Source of the DNA: Rhodococcus rhodochrous
GTDB taxonomy: Bacteria; Actinomycetota; Actinomycetes; Mycobacteriales; Mycobacteriaceae
Direction: 5' to 3'
Assembly: GCF_014854695.1 (NCBI RefSeq)
Contig: NZ_CP027557.1
Coordinates: 744,001 to 808,000, forward strand
DNA: 64,000 nt
A model generated the notes under the pieces. The model made no database searches. It had not been told where the DNA came from and was given only the letters and a program-made list of their open reading frames with translations. Position numbers and translations under genes: made by a program. Below are positions 1-7,663 of the stretch, in pieces. Within the stretch, counting starts at the first letter, position 1. Every line of letters begins with the position of its first letter.

Positions 1-42
1 ACGCTTCCCGTCGAACAGGAAGTCGTGACGACCGGCGCGTGA
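1..42 (+). CDS. possible 3' end of a gene truncated by the window edge
   Basis: Frame 1 is open from the window edge to a TGA at 40-42 and would encode a 13-residue tail ending VVTTGA. It lies 25 bp from the stop codon of the convergent exporter gene, a normal tail-to-tail arrangement. Too little is visible to assign a product, and chance openness over 14 codons in high-GC DNA is likely enough that this stays tentative. Confidence 0.25.
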   Translation, partial: TLPVEQEVVTTGA

Positions 43-67
43 TTGCCGGGCCGGTGTGTACTGCCGG

Positions 68-1588
68 CTAATGCGTTCCGGCGGTCTCGGGGACCGGCAC
101 CTCCACCGCATCCGCCTCGGGCTCCGGGGCCCGTCGGACGAACAGCGAGCCGACGACCGCGATCACCGCGATCACCGCGCCCCACGTGAAAGCGCCGTGG
201 ACACCGTCCGCGAGCGCAGCGGCGGGATCGCCCGCGCTCTCGGCGCCCGCGACGCTCGTGCGGGTCAGCACCGTGATGAACAACGCCGTACCGGCAGCGC
301 CGGCGACCTGCTGCATCGTGCTGACGATGGCACTGCCGTGGGAGTACAGCCGCCGCGGCAGTGCTCCGAGCGCCGAGGTCAGCAGCGGCGAGAACATCAA
401 CGCGAGGCCGATGTTGAGCAGCACGTGCCACGCGATGACCGTGCCGATCGTGGTGGTGGCATCGAAGGTCGTCATGCCCCACATCGCGACGCAGGCGATG
501 ATCGCGCCCGGTGCGACGAGCGGCCGCGGACCGAACCGGTCGAACAGGCGTCCGACGATGTAGCCGAGCAGACCCATGACCAGGCCACCGGGCAGCAGCA
601 TCAGGCCGGTGGTCAGCGTCGACTGACCCAGCACGCTCTGCAGGTAGATCGGCAGCAGGATGAGGGTGCCGAACAGCGACATCATGCTCACGGACACGAG
701 TGCGACCGCGAGCGAGAACGCCGGGGTGCGGAACGCGCGCATGTCCAGCAGAGCGCTGTCGCCGAGGCGGATCTGACGCAGGACGAAGGCCGTCAGCGAC
801 GCGATGCCGACGACCAGCGGCAGCCACGGCGGCATGAGCGGATCGCCCTCGGCAGCCTCACCGAGACTGCTCAGGCCGAAGACGAGACCGCTGAACCCGA
901 GGGCCGACAACACCACCGACGGCGCGTCGAGCGGAACCGCGACCGGTTCGGTGACGTTGCGGATCCAGCTCAGGCCGAGTGCCGTCGCGACGACGGCGAT
1001 CGGCAGCACCAGCCAGAACATCCACCGCCAGCTCAGCTGGTCGAGCACGACGCCACCGATGGTCGGGCCGACCGCGGGCGCGACCGCGATGACGATCGAG
1101 ATCACGCCCATCGTGCGTCCGCGACGATCGGCGGGAACCAGGTTGAGCACCGTCGTGAACAGCAACGGCAACATCACCGCGGTGCCCACGGCCTGGACGA
1201 CACGACCCAGCACGAGGACCGAGAAGATCGGTGCGCTCGCGGCGATCAGGGTGCCGAGCAGGAAGCTGCCCATCGCGATCGCGAAGACCGTGCGCAGCGA
1301 CAGCCGGGTGAGCAGGTAACCCGTGATCGGGATGACGACGGCCATGGTCAGCATGAACGCCGTGGTGAGCCATTGGGCGGTGGCTGCGCCGACGTCGAAC
1401 TCGACCATCAGCTTCGGCAGCGCGACGCTCATGATCGTCTCGTTGAGGATGACGACGAATGCGGCCCCGACGAGAACGGCGATCAGCAGACCGGCGCGCG
1501 GTGCGGCAGCGGCCTGCGGCTCGGTCGTACCCGCCGGGGCTGGGGAACTCGGTGGAGTAGCTGGGGAACTCGGTGGAGTAGAAGACAC
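68..1588 (-). CDS. MFS multidrug exporter, DHA2 (EmrB/QacA) family
   Basis: A 506-residue, very hydrophobic protein with the 14-helix DHA2 drug:H+ antiporter layout. The first membrane segment begins near residue 34 (GLLIAVLVGAAFVVI). The family motif C region (GRVVQAVGTAVMLPL) lies near residue 130, and VAPAVGPTIGGVV plus WRWMFWLVLP follow as in other EmrB-type exporters. It should expel hydrophobic compounds across the inner membrane; the substrate cannot be read from sequence. The start is a GTG at 1588 without a clear ribosome site, so a start further in is possible. The cytosolic N-terminus holds two copies of TPPSSPA, encoded by a perfect 21-bp tandem duplication. It is transcribed alone, convergent with whatever lies left of the window. 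Confidence 0.85.
   Translation of the reverse strand: MSSTPPSSPATPPSSPAPAGTTEPQAAAAPRAGLLIAVLVGAAFVVILNETIMSVALPKLMVEFDVGAATAQWLTTAFMLTMAVVIPITGYLLTRLSLRTVFAIAMGSFLLGTLIAASAPIFSVLVLGRVVQAVGTAVMLPLLFTTVLNLVPADRRGRTMGVISIVIAVAPAVGPTIGGVVLDQLSWRWMFWLVLPIAVVATALGLSWIRNVTEPVAVPLDAPSVVLSALGFSGLVFGLSSLGEAAEGDPLMPPWLPLVVGIASLTAFVLRQIRLGDSALLDMRAFRTPAFSLAVALVSVSMMSLFGTLILLPIYLQSVLGQSTLTTGLMLLPGGLVMGLLGYIVGRLFDRFGPRPLVAPGAIIACVAMWGMTTFDATTTIGTVIAWHVLLNIGLALMFSPLLTSALGALPRRLYSHGSAIVSTMQQVAGAAGTALFITVLTRTSVAGAESAGDPAAALADGVHGAFTWGAVIAVIAVVGSLFVRRAPEPEADAVEVPVPETAGTH
1540..1581. repeat. perfect 21-bp tandem duplication
   Basis: Two adjacent identical 21-bp units (1540-1560 and 1561-1581), each reading ctggggaactcggtggagta plus g, lie inside the 5' end of the exporter gene. 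The unit length keeps frame and encodes TPPSSPA twice in the N-terminal tail. Copy number could vary by slippage without breaking the gene. Confidence 0.9.
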
Positions 1589-1646
1589 GAGGAACTCAAC
1601 GGGATACCGGTCGGAATTGTTCCGCCGATATCCCGCCCGCCGGAGA

Positions 1647-2072
1647 TCAGTCCGGGACGTGCTCGCCGTGACCCTGCTCGCGCAGCGCGTCCTTGATCTT
1701 CTGCTGCGCGCGGTCGAGCGATTCGGGGGAGGGATCCTTCTCGGCCGTCGCGAAATCGAAGTCGCCGAGGGAGTAGGCCGGGAAGACGTGCAGGTGCAGG
1801 TGGGGGACCTCCAGGCCGGCGATCATCAGGCCGGCGCGCGGGGCGTCGAAGGCGGCAGTGACGGCGCGGCCGAGGATGCGGGCGACGTCGTTCACCTTCG
1901 CCCACAGGTCGTCGTCCACGCTCTGCCAGTGGTCGACCTCCTGCCGCGGCACGACCAGCACGTGCCCCTCGGTGAAGGGGTTGATGGTCAGGAACGAGAC
2001 GACGTCGTCGTCCTGCCAGACGAAACGGCCCGGCAGCTCACCGGCGATGATCTTGCTGAACACGGAAGTCAT
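1647..2072 (-). CDS. HIT-family nucleotide hydrolase/transferase
   Basis: A 141-residue histidine-triad protein. The catalytic HxHxH motif is HLHLHVFPA at residues 91-99, and the family N-terminus is clear ([18 protein letters not shown], then [17 protein letters not shown]). HIT proteins cleave or transfer nucleotides from AMP-lysine, AMP-sulfate, dinucleoside polyphosphates or similar; the natural substrate is not predictable here. Starting at ATG 2072 gives a standard family N-terminus. No ribosome site precedes it, but a -10-like TATCCT lies 6 nt upstream, suggesting a leaderless transcript. It is separated by 25 bp from the ArsR gene on the same strand. It is distinct from the second HIT gene at 13423. 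Confidence 0.88.
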   Translation of the reverse strand: MTSVFSKIIAGELPGRFVWQDDDVVSFLTINPFTEGHVLVVPRQEVDHWQSVDDDLWAKVNDVARILGRAVTAAFDAPRAGLMIAGLEVPHLHLHVFPAYSLGDFDFATAEKDPSPESLDRAQQKIKDALREQGHGEHVPD

Positions 2073-2078
2073 ACCGGG

Positions 2079-2084
2079 AGGATA
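2079..2084 (-). promoter_or_regulatory. -10 box (TATCCT) of a leaderless HIT transcript
   Basis: A TAnnnT hexamer ends 6 nt before the ATG at 2072, the spacing at which transcription would begin at or next to the start codon. No Shine-Dalgarno sequence is present. The -35 is not obvious. Confidence 0.45.
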
Positions 2085-2097
2085 AGGGACACCGTGT

Positions 2098-2598
2098 TCA
2101 CCGGAGCTGTTCCCCGACATCGGCCGCCGCGACGGTGAGGACCAACAGCGGCACGACCTTCTCCGGCGCGATCCGGTAGCGGTTGCGGCTCTCCTGTTCG
2201 ACCACGCGCGCAGCCGACAGGGCACGGAGATGGTGGTAGAGCCGGCCGGTCGACGTGAGGTCGGTGGCCTCCTGCAGTTCGGTGGCGGTGGCGGGACCGC
2301 GCAGCAGGGTCCGCACGATCGCCAGTCGCGCCGGGTTGCCCAGGGCGTCGAGGACGGCGGCGACGGGAACGGGATCGAGTGCGAGGGATGCGCCCGCGTC
2401 GTACTCGATGTTCCAGCGGACGTTCCCGTGCAGGGAGACCGCGCCCCCGTAGGTCACGGACCCGGTGCCCGCCGCCACGTCCGCCGCGGGACCGTCCCCG
2501 GTGCCCGGGCGGGTCGCGTCGCCCTCGAGGATCCGCACACGGCGTTCGAGATCCGCGAGACGGGCCTCGTACTCGTCGTTCACGTCGCCGTCGCTCAC
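2098..2598 (-). CDS. ArsR-type winged-helix regulator
   Basis: A 166-residue DNA-binding protein. An N-terminal acidic/arginine helix ([18 protein letters not shown], possibly coiled coil) leads to a winged helix: [27 protein letters not shown], then a recognition helix near [20 protein letters not shown]. This is the ArsR-like fold with the [10 protein letters not shown] signature. No CxC metal site is seen, so the inducer is probably not a thiophilic metal. The GTG start overlaps the stop of the upstream lipoprotein gene by 4 bp (GTGA, 2595-2598), so the two are translationally coupled. The likely target is their shared promoter, where an AT-rich palindrome sits at 3735-3756. Confidence 0.82.
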   Translation of the reverse strand: MSDGDVNDEYEARLADLERRVRILEGDATRPGTGDGPAADVAAGTGSVTYGGAVSLHGNVRWNIEYDAGASLALDPVPVAAVLDALGNPARLAIVRTLLRGPATATELQEATDLTSTGRLYHHLRALSAARVVEQESRNRYRIAPEKVVPLLVLTVAAADVGEQLR

Positions 2599-3704
2599 AT
2601 CGCGCAGCGTATCCGCTCGAGAAAATCGGGATCGTTCGCTGCCGCGGCGAGCATCTCCTGGTGGGCGAACGATTCGAGGGCTCCCGCATAGTCACTGTCC
2701 GACATACCGGACGCGAGCATCACCGTGGTCGCGATCGTGCCGTCGTCGCGGCGGAAGGTGACCGCGTCGGTGAGGATGCCGGGCAGGCTGCCGCCCTTGA
2801 ATCCGACTCCCTCGAATCCCGGAGCCGTGGACGGTTGCCATTCGAGGTGGGTGCGCGCGAGGTCGCTGCCGGCACCGAACGAACCGTCGGCGATCGCGCG
2901 GTGCAGGGCGCTGAGTTCGGCGGCCGAGCCGGTGTTGTCGAAGCGCTGGACGCGGTCGACCCGGGCGAACAGATCCTCCGGCAAGGGGCGCTGAACCGCT
3001 TCGACGCGGTAGGCGGGCTCGGAGGCATAGCGGCGCGCGGCGTCCCAGACCGCCGACGAGTCGTCGAGCGTCGGGTCGAGCAGCGCGAGCGTGTTGCCGA
3101 GCATCGTCGGCGGTGTGAAGTCGTCCCAGCCGCCCTGGGCGGCGGCCTCGCGCAGGGCGTCGTCGCCGAGCCGGTCGCGCAGGTAGTCGGGGACCGCGTT
3201 GTCGCTCTCCTGGATCATCGCCGACACCATCTCGTCGAGGGTGACGGTGTCCTCCGGGCCGTTCACACCGAGCCGTTCGAGAGCCCGGGGGTGTGCGCCG
3301 CCGTCGGTGTCGGGGAGATGCCAGCGTTCCCAGTCGGCGAGCGGTACGCGCTCGTCGGGGGAGAGTTCACCGGCTGCGACGGCGCGGGCATAGGCGGCGA
3401 GATGCACGACCTTCACGGCCGACGCGAGCGGTTGCCGTTCGTCGGGTCGTTGTTCGAAGGTCCCGCCGTTGCCGTCGTCGACCGCGATGGCGACCGTGTC
3501 GGAGTTCTCGGCGAGGTAGCCGATCCAGCCTTCGGCGGTGGTCACGTCGGCGGCGGGGGTGGGCGCGCATTCACCGGTCGGTGCGGAGGTCCCGGCGCCG
3601 GAAGGTGCGGCGACGTCGGGTTCCGACGGTCCGGTCTGTCCGCATCCGGCGAGCGCGATCACGACGCTCGTCGCGGCGAGGGTGGTTCCGATCCTGTTCG
3701 GCAT
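2595..3704 (-). CDS. lipoprotein with class A beta-lactamase/penicillin-interacting fold
   Basis: A 369-residue exported lipoprotein. The signal peptide ends in a lipobox (IALAGC, Cys21), followed by a long Pro/Ser/Gly linker. The catalytic part has the three penicillin-interacting motifs: SxxK (SAVK, Ser95-Lys98), SDN (167-169) and KGG (303-305) in place of KTG. A clear ExxLN omega-loop motif was not found, so beta-lactam hydrolysis may be weak; a peptidase or esterase role is equally possible. Paralogous lipoproteins are common in mycolata. It is the first gene of an operon with the ArsR regulator, overlapping by 4 bp. If the regulator senses envelope stress or an antibiotic, this would be its effector; that is inference. 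Confidence 0.78.
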   Translation of the reverse strand: MPNRIGTTLAATSVVIALAGCGQTGPSEPDVAAPSGAGTSAPTGECAPTPAADVTTAEGWIGYLAENSDTVAIAVDDGNGGTFEQRPDERQPLASAVKVVHLAAYARAVAAGELSPDERVPLADWERWHLPDTDGGAHPRALERLGVNGPEDTVTLDEMVSAMIQESDNAVPDYLRDRLGDDALREAAAQGGWDDFTPPTMLGNTLALLDPTLDDSSAVWDAARRYASEPAYRVEAVQRPLPEDLFARVDRVQRFDNTGSAAELSALHRAIADGSFGAGSDLARTHLEWQPSTAPGFEGVGFKGGSLPGILTDAVTFRRDDGTIATTVMLASGMSDSDYAGALESFAHQEMLAAAANDPDFLERIRCAM

Positions 3705-3734
3705 GGCGATATCCGTCCGTGTCGAGGTTGTTAG

Positions 3735-3756
3735 TTCGTAATTTCGAACTTACGAA
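3735..3756. promoter_or_regulatory. AT-rich inverted repeat, candidate ArsR operator
   Basis: TTCGTAA (3735-3741) and TTACGAA (3750-3756) are perfect 7-bp arms around an 8-nt spacer, in an unusually AT-rich patch of this GC-rich window. It lies 31 bp upstream of the lipoprotein-ArsR operon start and also faces the kinase promoter. Position and shape suit autoregulation by the operon's winged-helix protein, which is inference. Confidence 0.5.
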
Positions 3757-3823
3757 ATAACGATAGACCGGTCGGGTGGGCGTGTCGAGAGCTCACCGCG
3801 ACTCCGACGGTCGCGGGCGGTCG

Positions 3824-3829
3824 TATCGT
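3824..3829 (+). promoter_or_regulatory. -10 box (TATCGT) of a leaderless kinase transcript
   Basis: TATCGT ends 7 nt before the ATG at 3837, and no ribosome site is present between them. This matches the leaderless arrangement repeated before purD, purB and purC in this window. Confidence 0.45.
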
Positions 3830-3836
3830 CGGGCTC

Positions 3837-4502
3837 ATGGGAGGTGACGGGAGTGCGCGGGAAGCGCCGCTGCGCGTGCTCGTGGACGAACTCGTCACAC
3901 ACGTCCTTGTGGGACTCCCTGCGGATCGGCGCACGGTGGTCGGTCTGTGCGGGCCGCCGGGCGCCGGGAAGAGTCGCGCCGCGGCGCTGCTCGTCTACGC
4001 CCTCCGGTGCGCAGGGGTCTCCACCGGGCAGGTGCCGATGGACGGCTACCACCTGTCCAACCGGCAACTCGACACCTTCGGCGCGCGGGACCGGAAGGGA
4101 GCGCCCGACACCTTCGACGTCGCCGGCTTCCGCGACATGCTGAGCCGGGTGCGGCAGTGCCGCGGCGAAACGATCTACGCCCCGGATTTCTCCCGGCCGC
4201 TCGACGAACCGATCGCGGCGGTGCACGCCGTGCCGGCCGACGCGCGGGTGATCGTCACCGAGGGCAACTACCTGATGTTCGAGACCGGAGGATGGGAACA
4301 CATCCGCCCGCTGCTCGACCTCGTCATCTACATCGACGCACCCCGCCGCACGCTCACCCGACGTCTCGTGCGCCGGCACCGCCACCACGGACGGGACGAC
4401 GACGGAGCACGCGAATGGGTGCGGACCGTCGATCTGCCCAATGCGGAAGCCGTCCAGCGCACGCGCTCCCGCGCCGATCTCGTGTGGAGACCGGTCCCGT
4501 AG
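3837..4502 (+). CDS. P-loop nucleoside/sugar kinase, uridine kinase/phosphoribulokinase-like
   Basis: A 221-residue ATP-dependent small-molecule kinase. Walker A is GPPGAGKS at residues 39-46, followed by a uridine kinase-like lid and substrate region ([12 protein letters not shown], then [11 protein letters not shown]) and the strand [12 protein letters not shown] typical of the pantothenate/uridine kinase superfamily. Similar proteins are annotated as nucleoside/nucleotide kinase family or as fructose-transport kinases. The phosphate acceptor is unknown. Its stop codon TAG (4500-4502) is part of the predicted -10 box of purD, so the two genes are packed but probably have separate promoters. 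The ATG at 3837 is supported by a -10 box 7 nt upstream. Confidence 0.8.
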   Translation: MGGDGSAREAPLRVLVDELVTHVLVGLPADRRTVVGLCGPPGAGKSRAAALLVYALRCAGVSTGQVPMDGYHLSNRQLDTFGARDRKGAPDTFDVAGFRDMLSRVRQCRGETIYAPDFSRPLDEPIAAVHAVPADARVIVTEGNYLMFETGGWEHIRPLLDLVIYIDAPRRTLTRRLVRRHRHHGRDDDGAREWVRTVDLPNAEAVQRTRSRADLVWRPVP

Positions 4503-4505
4503 TCT
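4500..4505 (+). promoter_or_regulatory. -10 box (TAGTCT) of leaderless purD
   Basis: TAGTCT ends 7 nt before the GTG of purD. Its first three bases are the TAG stop codon of the upstream kinase, so one trinucleotide serves both roles. No Shine-Dalgarno sequence is present. Confidence 0.5.
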
Positions 4506-4512
4506 GTCCTGC

Positions 4513-5766
4513 GTGCGCGTACTCGTTATCGGCTCCGGTGCCCGTGAACATGCTCTTGCTCTCGCCCTGTCCCGCGACCCCGGCGTGACCGCCGTGCTGG
4601 CCGCGCCGGGCAACCCCGGTATCGCGAACGTCGCCGAGCTGTTCCCCGTCGACGCGGCTTCCGCCGACAGCGTCGTCGCCCTCGCCACCGAGCAGAAGGC
4701 CGACCTCGTCGTCATCGGACCCGAGGTTCCGCTCGTCCTCGGTGTCGCCGACGCCGTCCGCGCCGCGGGTATCCCCTGCTTCGGGCCGTCGGCCGCTGCC
4801 GCACGCATCGAGGGATCGAAGGCATTCGCGAAGGACGTCATGGCCGCCGCCGGTGTGCGCACCGCCCACAGCGAGGTCGTCGACACTCCCGCGACCCTCG
4901 ACGAAGCGCTCGACCGGTTCGGACCGACCTGGGTGGTCAAGGACGACGGTCTTGCTGCCGGTAAGGGCGTCGTCGTCACCACCGAGCGCGCCGCCGCCCG
5001 CGACCACGCCGCCGAGATCCTCGAGAACGGGCACCCCGTCCTGCTGGAGTCCTTCCTCGACGGCCCCGAGGTCTCGCTGTTCTGCCTCGTCGACGGCGAG
5101 ACGGTCGTGCCGCTGCTCCCGGCGCAGGACCACAAGCGCGTCGGCGAGGGCGACACCGGCCCCAACACCGGCGGCATGGGCGCCTACACTCCGCTGCCGT
5201 GGCTGCCCGAGGGCAGCGTCGAGCGGATCGTCTCCGAGGTCGTCGAGCCCGTCGCGGCCGAGATGGTGCGCCGCGGATGCGGTTTCTCCGGACTGCTCTA
5301 CGCGGGTCTGGCGATGGGTGCCGAGGGCCCGGCCGTGGTCGAGTTCAACTGCCGTTTCGGCGACCCGGAGACCCAGGCCGTGCTCGCCCTGCTCGAGTCC
5401 CCGCTGGGCGAGGCCCTGAACGCGGTCGCCACCGGTACGCTCGCCGAGCTCCCGCCGCTGCGCTGGAAGGACGGCGCCGCGGTGACAGTGGTGCTCGCCG
5501 CCGAGTACTACCCGTCCACTCCGCGCACCGGCGACGTGATCACCGGCGCCGAGGGCGACACGGTGCTGCACGCCGGCACCAGGCGCCGCGAGGACGGCGC
5601 GCTGGTCTCCGCAGGTGGACGCGTGCTCAACGTGATCGGTGTGGGTGCCGATCTCGCATCCGCGCGCGAGGCTGCCTATGATCGGCTCGCCGACGTGAAG
5701 CTGCCGGGCGGTCACTTCCGCCGCGACATCGGTCTGGCGGCCGTCGAGGGCCGGATCTCGGTCTAG
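4513..5766 (+). CDS. purD: phosphoribosylamine-glycine ligase (GAR synthetase)
   Basis: A 417-residue enzyme that makes glycinamide ribonucleotide from phosphoribosylamine, glycine and ATP, step 2 of purine synthesis. The N-terminal domain begins [19 protein letters not shown]. The ATP-grasp part follows, with [18 protein letters not shown] and [14 protein letters not shown]. The GAR signature is RFGDPETQ with NTGGMGAY. Length is normal for the family. The GTG at 4513 gives the canonical N-terminus; a longer frame upstream would overlap the kinase. In M. tuberculosis purD lies a few genes before purB, as here. Confidence 0.97.
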   Translation: MRVLVIGSGAREHALALALSRDPGVTAVLAAPGNPGIANVAELFPVDAASADSVVALATEQKADLVVIGPEVPLVLGVADAVRAAGIPCFGPSAAAARIEGSKAFAKDVMAAAGVRTAHSEVVDTPATLDEALDRFGPTWVVKDDGLAAGKGVVVTTERAAARDHAAEILENGHPVLLESFLDGPEVSLFCLVDGETVVPLLPAQDHKRVGEGDTGPNTGGMGAYTPLPWLPEGSVERIVSEVVEPVAAEMVRRGCGFSGLLYAGLAMGAEGPAVVEFNCRFGDPETQAVLALLESPLGEALNAVATGTLAELPPLRWKDGAAVTVVLAAEYYPSTPRTGDVITGAEGDTVLHAGTRRREDGALVSAGGRVLNVIGVGADLASAREAAYDRLADVKLPGGHFRRDIGLAAVEGRISV

Positions 5767-5796
5767 CGTCTCACCCTCGTCCTTCACCTTGCACCT

Positions 5797-5821
5797 ACCG
5801 AGTGTATGTTGCACACTCGGT
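5797..5821. promoter_or_regulatory. 25-bp perfect inverted repeat before the CocE-family gene
   Basis: ACCGAGTGT (5797-5805), a 7-nt spacer and ACACTCGGT (5813-5821) form a perfect 9-bp-arm palindrome 29 bp before the hydrolase start and 30 bp after purD. There is no following T-run, so an operator for a TetR-type repressor is more likely than a terminator, though a purD terminator role cannot be excluded. Confidence 0.55.
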
Positions 5822-5850
5822 GCATCTTTGATGCCGCCAGGGGTGACTGC

Positions 5851-7632
5851 ATGGTTTCTCGAAGACGAACGCCGACGCTGGACCCGACACCGCTACGGCA
5901 CCACCACGTCGTCGTCCACGGGTTGCCGGACGACGTCCTCGTCGAGCGCGACGTGCCCATCCGGACGGGCGACGGCACCGTACTGAGAGCTGACGTCTAC
6001 CGCCCTGCCGGCTCCGGTGCGCAGGAGCGCTGCCCCGTGCTGGTCACCGTCACCCCCTACGGCAAGGACGCCGGTGTCGACCGTTATCCCGTCGACTTCG
6101 ACGAACTCGCCGAATCCGGCAACCACGTCGGCGATCTCGAGATCAGCGACTGCACCTCCTTCGAAGCGCCCGACCCCGCCTACTGGGTTCCTCGCGGTTA
6201 CGTCCTCGTCGTCGCGGACATGCGCGGTTACCACGCCAGCGGCGGACGTCCCCGACTGCTGCTCGGCCGGGCCGCGCTCGACTGCGCCTCCGTCGTGGAA
6301 TGGGCCGGCGATCAGGAGTGGAGCAACGGCCGGGTCGGCCTCGCCGGTGCCGACTATCTCGCCACGCTGCAGTGGTACACCGCCGCGCTCGATCCGCCCG
6401 GTCTCGCGGCCATCGCGCCCTGGGAGGGGGTGAGCGATCCCTGCCGCGACATCCTTACCCAGGGCGGCATCCCCGAGACCCGTTACAGCGCGTTCTGGTA
6501 CAGCGCGATGAACACGGGGGCCCGCTGCGGTGCCGCCTCTCTCCGGCGGTTCACCCCGTGGCTGCTGCGCCGGTTCCCCGACTTCTTCCGCCACGTCGCT
6601 CCGCCGCCCCGGCTCGAGGACATCACCGTGCCCGCCCTGGTCGGGGTCTCGTGGTCCGATCAGGGCCCGCGGGCCCGCGGTTCGGTCGAGGGCTACCGCC
6701 GCATCGGGTCGGAGCACAAGTGGCTCTACACCCACGGCCGGAAGATGTGGCAGACCTTCTACGGCAACGAGGCCCTCGACTACCAGCGACGATTCTTCGA
6801 CCGCTTCCTCAAGGAGGAGGACAACGGCTTCGAGGACACCCCGCGCATCCGCCTCGAGACCCGCCACGACCTGCGGACCTATTCCGAACGCCTCGAGTCC
6901 GAGTGGCCGGTCCCCGACACCCGTTACGTCGCACTCCACCTCGACCACGCGAACGCCGACCTGAGCACCACCCCGTGCGAGAGCCGCCAGTTCCGCCGCA
7001 CCTTCCCCGTCGCGGGCGACGAACTCGTCTTCACCCACACCTTCGACGAGGACACCGAGATCACCGGCCACGCGGCGCTACGTCTGTGGGTGCAGGCGAA
7101 GGACGCCAACGACATGGACCTGTTCGTCGGGCTGGCCAAGCGCGACGAGCACGGCCGCGACGTGTGGTTCGAAGGCCACGGCGGCTACGAGAAGGGATTC
7201 GTCGCCCACGGATGGATGCGGGTCTCGCGGCGGGCGCTGGACCCGGAGGCCTCCACCGCCTACCGGCCCGTCCACGACCGGACGAAGTACTGGCCGTTGC
7301 TGCCCGAGCAGATCGTGCCGGTCGACATCGAGATCATGCCGCACAGCACCTTCTTCGAGGCCGGATCGAGCCTCGTGCTCGTCATCGCCGGCCACGACCT
7401 CGACGAGAACCCGCGCGTCGGGCACGACCGCACCATCAACAAGGGCTTCCACATCGTGCACGCCGGCGGACAGTTCGACTCCCATCTGCTGTTGCCCATC
7501 GTGCCGCAGCCGGAGCCGGAAGCCGACGAGGCGGCCACCGACGCGGAGGTCGCGCCCGTGAAGGTCGTCGATCGTCAGGACTATCCGATCGCGTGGGGCG
7601 CCCTCACCCGACTTCAGCGCGTCCGGCTCTGA
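5851..7632 (+). CDS. CocE/NonD-family hydrolase homologue with Asp at the nucleophile position
   Basis: A 593-residue protein with the X-Pro dipeptidyl-peptidase/cocaine esterase layout. It has an alpha/beta-hydrolase core (DVPIRTGDGTVLRADVYRP, then VLVVADMRGYHASGG), a cap region and a C-terminal jelly-roll (LRLWVQAKDANDMDLFVGLAK). In active relatives the nucleophile elbow is GxSYxG; here it reads GLAGADYLA (163-171), with Asp168 where Ser should be, and the usual His-containing element is also changed (THGRKMW). The protein may therefore be a binding or structural homologue, or use a different chemistry. ATG 5851 follows AGGGGTGA at good spacing; the upstream ATG at 5806 falls inside the palindrome and is less likely. 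Confidence 0.8.
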   Translation: MVSRRRTPTLDPTPLRHHHVVVHGLPDDVLVERDVPIRTGDGTVLRADVYRPAGSGAQERCPVLVTVTPYGKDAGVDRYPVDFDELAESGNHVGDLEISDCTSFEAPDPAYWVPRGYVLVVADMRGYHASGGRPRLLLGRAALDCASVVEWAGDQEWSNGRVGLAGADYLATLQWYTAALDPPGLAAIAPWEGVSDPCRDILTQGGIPETRYSAFWYSAMNTGARCGAASLRRFTPWLLRRFPDFFRHVAPPPRLEDITVPALVGVSWSDQGPRARGSVEGYRRIGSEHKWLYTHGRKMWQTFYGNEALDYQRRFFDRFLKEEDNGFEDTPRIRLETRHDLRTYSERLESEWPVPDTRYVALHLDHANADLSTTPCESRQFRRTFPVAGDELVFTHTFDEDTEITGHAALRLWVQAKDANDMDLFVGLAKRDEHGRDVWFEGHGGYEKGFVAHGWMRVSRRALDPEASTAYRPVHDRTKYWPLLPEQIVPVDIEIMPHSTFFEAGSSLVLVIAGHDLDENPRVGHDRTINKGFHIVHAGGQFDSHLLLPIVPQPEPEADEAATDAEVAPVKVVDRQDYPIAWGALTRLQRVRL

Positions 7633-7650
7633 CGAACGACGCGGGCGTAC

Positions 7651-7656
7651 TACCGT
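7651..7656 (+). promoter_or_regulatory. -10 box (TACCGT) of a leaderless aminotransferase transcript
   Basis: TACCGT ends 7 nt before the GTG at 7664, with no ribosome site between. It lies in the 31-bp gap after the hydrolase gene, so the aminotransferase probably has its own promoter. Confidence 0.4.
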
Positions 7657-7663
7657 CGTCGAC

